This document shows positions 52,315 through 53,696 of a DNA stretch of 53,696 bases, one piece after another. The stretch lies in contig NZ_BDCU01000032.1 in the NCBI RefSeq assembly GCF_001618425.1, forward strand, positions 1 through 53,696, in the 5' to 3' direction. The translations under genes and the position numbers were made by a program. Source of the stretch: Nocardia fusca NBRC 14340 (GTDB lineage Bacteria; Actinomycetota; Actinomycetes; Mycobacteriales; Mycobacteriaceae). The stretch's first letter is position 1; each line of letters opens with the position of its first letter. The notes below the pieces were generated by a model that ran no database searches, was not told where the DNA came from, and worked only from the letters and a program-made list of their open reading frames with translations.

Positions 52315-53696
52315 TCACACGTAGGTGTAGGCGACACCGTTAGTGGTTCCTCCTGCGGTGGTTGTGCTGACTTGTACGGTACCCGTCCCAGCGGGGGCGA
52401 CGGCCGTGATCTGCAGGGCGGAGTCGACGGTGAACGAGGCCGCGGGTGTGGGACCGAAGTTCACCGCAGTGGCTCCCGTCAGGTTTATCCCTGCGAGGAC
52501 GACTGTCGTTCCACCGATTTCCGGCCCGGTATTCGGAAGCACCGCGGTCAGGCTGGGAATCCCGACGTAGGTGTAGGCGACACCGTTACTGGTTCCGCCG
52601 GCACTGGTGACGGTGACCTGCACCGTCCCCGTCCCGGCTGGGGCTACGGCCGTGATCTGGGTGGCCGAGTCCACGGTGAACGAAGTCGCCGGAGTGCCAC
52701 CGAAGGTGACCGCGGAGGTAGTGGACAGCGCAGTCCCGGTGAGGACGACTATCGCCCCGCCCGCTTCCAAGCCCACATTCGGAAGCACCGTGGCCAGGCT
52801 GGGCGCCGGAATATAGGTGTAGGCGAGGCCGTTGCTGGTTCCTCCGGATGTGGTCACCGTGAGCTGCACCGTCCCCGTCCCGCGGGGGCTACGGCCGTGA
52901 TCTGGGTGGCCGAGTCCACAGTGAACGAAGTCGCCGGAGTGGCCCCGAAAGTGACCGCGGATGCTCCGGTCAACCCGGTCCCGGTGACGACGACCGTTGT
53001 CCCGCCCGCTTCCAAGCCCACATTCGGAAGCACCGTGGCCAGGCTGGGCGCCGGAATATAGGTGTAGGCGAGGCCGTTGCTGGTTCCTCCGGATGTGGTC
53101 ACCGTGAGCTGCACCGTCCCCGTCCGCGGGGGCTACGGCCGTGATCTGGGTGGCCGAGTCCACAGTGAACGAAGTCGCCGGAGTGGCCCCGAAAGTGACC
53201 GCGGATGCTCCGGTCAACCCGGTCCCGGTGACGATGACTGTCGTTCCGCCCGATGCCGGGCCCACATTCGGAACCACCGTGGTCAGGGCGGGAACCGCGA
53301 CGTAGGTGTAGGCGACGCCGTTACTGACTCCACCCGCGGTGGTCACGGTGAGCTGCACCGTCCCGGTCCCCGCCGGGGCGACGGCCGTGATCTGCGTATC
53401 GGAGTCGACGGTGAACGAGGTCGCCGGGGTACCACCGAAGGTGACCGCGGAGGCGGTGGACAGGCCCGTGCCGGTGACAACGACCGTCGTCCCACCGGCT
53501 TCCAAGCCCACATTCGGAAGCACCGTGGTCAGGGCGGGAACCGCGACGTAGGTGTAGCCGACGCCGTTGGTGGTTCCACCCGCGGTGGTGACGGTGACCT
53601 GCACGGTGCCTGTTCCGGCGGGCGCGACCGCGGTGATCTGGGTGGCGGAATCGACGGTGAACGAAGTCGCCGGTGTACCACCGAAAGTGACCGCGG
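52315..53696 (-). CDS. TIG/IPT-repeat surface protein, 3' part (with one out-of-frame repeat)
   Basis: The minus-strand gene enters from the right edge and ends at 52315. It consists of TIG/IPT (immunoglobulin-like) repeats of 82 residues, each with GGTTVVVTGTGLS, ASAVTFGGTPATSFTVDS, TQITAVAPAGTG and VQLTVTTAGG...NGVAYTYV. Such repeats make extended cell-surface or secreted fibres. At 53121-53131 two bases are missing and at 52879-52889 one base is missing relative to the other units, so the repeat between is read in another frame and the original frame is then restored. Either an assembly error in near-identical GC-rich repeats or a real change. No anchor motif follows the last repeat. The start is outside the window. 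Confidence 0.8.
   Translation of the reverse strand, partial: AVTFGGTPATSFTVDSATQITAVAPAGTGTVQVTVTTAGGTTNGVGYTYVAVPALTTVLPNVGLEAGGTTVVVTGTGLSTASAVTFGGTPATSFTVDSDTQITAVAPAGTGTVQLTVTTAGGVSNGVAYTYVAVPALTTVVPNVGPASGGTTVIVTGTGLTGASAVTFGATPATSFTVDSATQITAVAPADGDGAAHGDHIRRNQQRPRLHLYSGAQPGHGASECGLGSGRDNGRRHRDRVDRSIRGHFRGHSGDFVHCGLGHPDHGRSPRGTGTVQLTVTTSGGTSNGLAYTYIPAPSLATVLPNVGLEAGGAIVVLTGTALSTTSAVTFGGTPATSFTVDSATQITAVAPAGTGTVQVTVTSAGGTSNGVAYTYVGIPSLTAVLPNTGPEIGGTTVVLAGINLTGATAVNFGPTPAASFTVDSALQITAVAPAGTGTVQVSTTTAGGTTNGVAYTYV
52325..53696 (-). repeat. 246-bp tandem repeats (TIG units)
   Basis: The marker GTGTAG (plus strand) recurs at 52325, 52571, 52817, 53062, 53306 and 53552. Spacings are 246, 246, 245, 244 and 246 bp. 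The 245 and 244 values locate the two indels in the fourth and fifth intervals. The third and fourth units are close to identical at DNA level. Confidence 0.93.

Overview
The window is high-GC actinobacterial DNA, most likely from Nocardia or a close relative in the Mycobacteriales. The evidence is a large modular type I polyketide synthase, a CpnT-like WXG100-type toxin, two enzymes of F420/deazaflavin-dependent families, a classical AlkB alkane hydroxylase, a LIP-type secreted lipase, and a lipid/steroid-type thiolase operon behind a sequence that fits the KstR operator. The genus is an inference; no rRNA gene is present.

Layout. (1) 1-16258, minus strand: two modular PKS genes. The first transcribed (16258-10091) is a terminal module, docking-KS-AT-DH-KR-ACP-TE. 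The second (9997 to beyond the left edge) opens with a KSQ-AT-ACP loading module, then KS-AT-DH-KR-ACP and KS-AT. Gene order is therefore the reverse of the biosynthetic order. Propionyl is the predicted starter, and the readable extension modules use malonyl-CoA with KR+DH, which predicts a partly polyenic acyl chain. An unidentified minus-strand gene and a divergent MFS exporter (17535-18845) border the cluster. (2) 18.85-20.99 kb: a decayed stretch with an IS5-type transposase tail, an NCS1 permease pseudogene (internal deletion plus frameshift) and a GntR/UTRA regulator tail. (3) 20988-25307: a 1439-residue protein joining a WXG100/CpnT-like N-terminal half, a long Thr/Pro/Ser linker, five exact 92-residue tandem HTH-XRE units and a C-terminal domain resembling the zincin-like domain of actinobacterial toxins, but with its HExxH changed to REFGR. 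This is the most unusual object in the window. (4) 25.4-26.9 kb: IS30 and IS5 remnants and small membrane genes.

(5) 26.9-37.4 kb: ordinary metabolic genes. These are a WGR/beta-propeller protein, an NDH-2-like flavoprotein, an F420-type LLM oxidoreductase, two NTF2-like proteins, a prolyl iminopeptidase, alkB, a secreted lipase and a GNAT, with gene debris (deazaflavin-oxidoreductase tail, M20 peptidase) between them. (6) 37.5-41.3 kb: a small accessory block. It has a coupled 104-aa/25-aa gene pair, a divergent three-gene unit (94-aa protein, DUF6879, XRE-DUF5753 regulator), and a degenerate tRNA-like 3' half and an intact tRNA-Met(CAT) in the same orientation flanking a membrane protein gene and a regulator fragment.

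(7) 41.4-44.2 kb: a Ddn-like protein, a Cys/Gly-tail membrane protein, a glycine-rich-domain-like protein and a DedA protein. (8) 44.2-51.1 kb: an aldehyde dehydrogenase divergent from a tightly overlapping operon of two DUF35 proteins, two thiolase-like proteins lacking thiolase catalytic residues, one complete SCP-x-type thiolase and a TetR regulator. The divergent promoter carries TGGAACAGGTTCTA, matching the KstR pattern, and a separate perfect 16-bp palindrome. (9) 51.2-53.7 kb: a putative sensor/regulator and the 3' part of a surface protein built of 246-bp TIG/IPT repeats, in which a -2 and a -1 indel bracket one out-of-frame repeat. A strong hairpin terminator lies between them.
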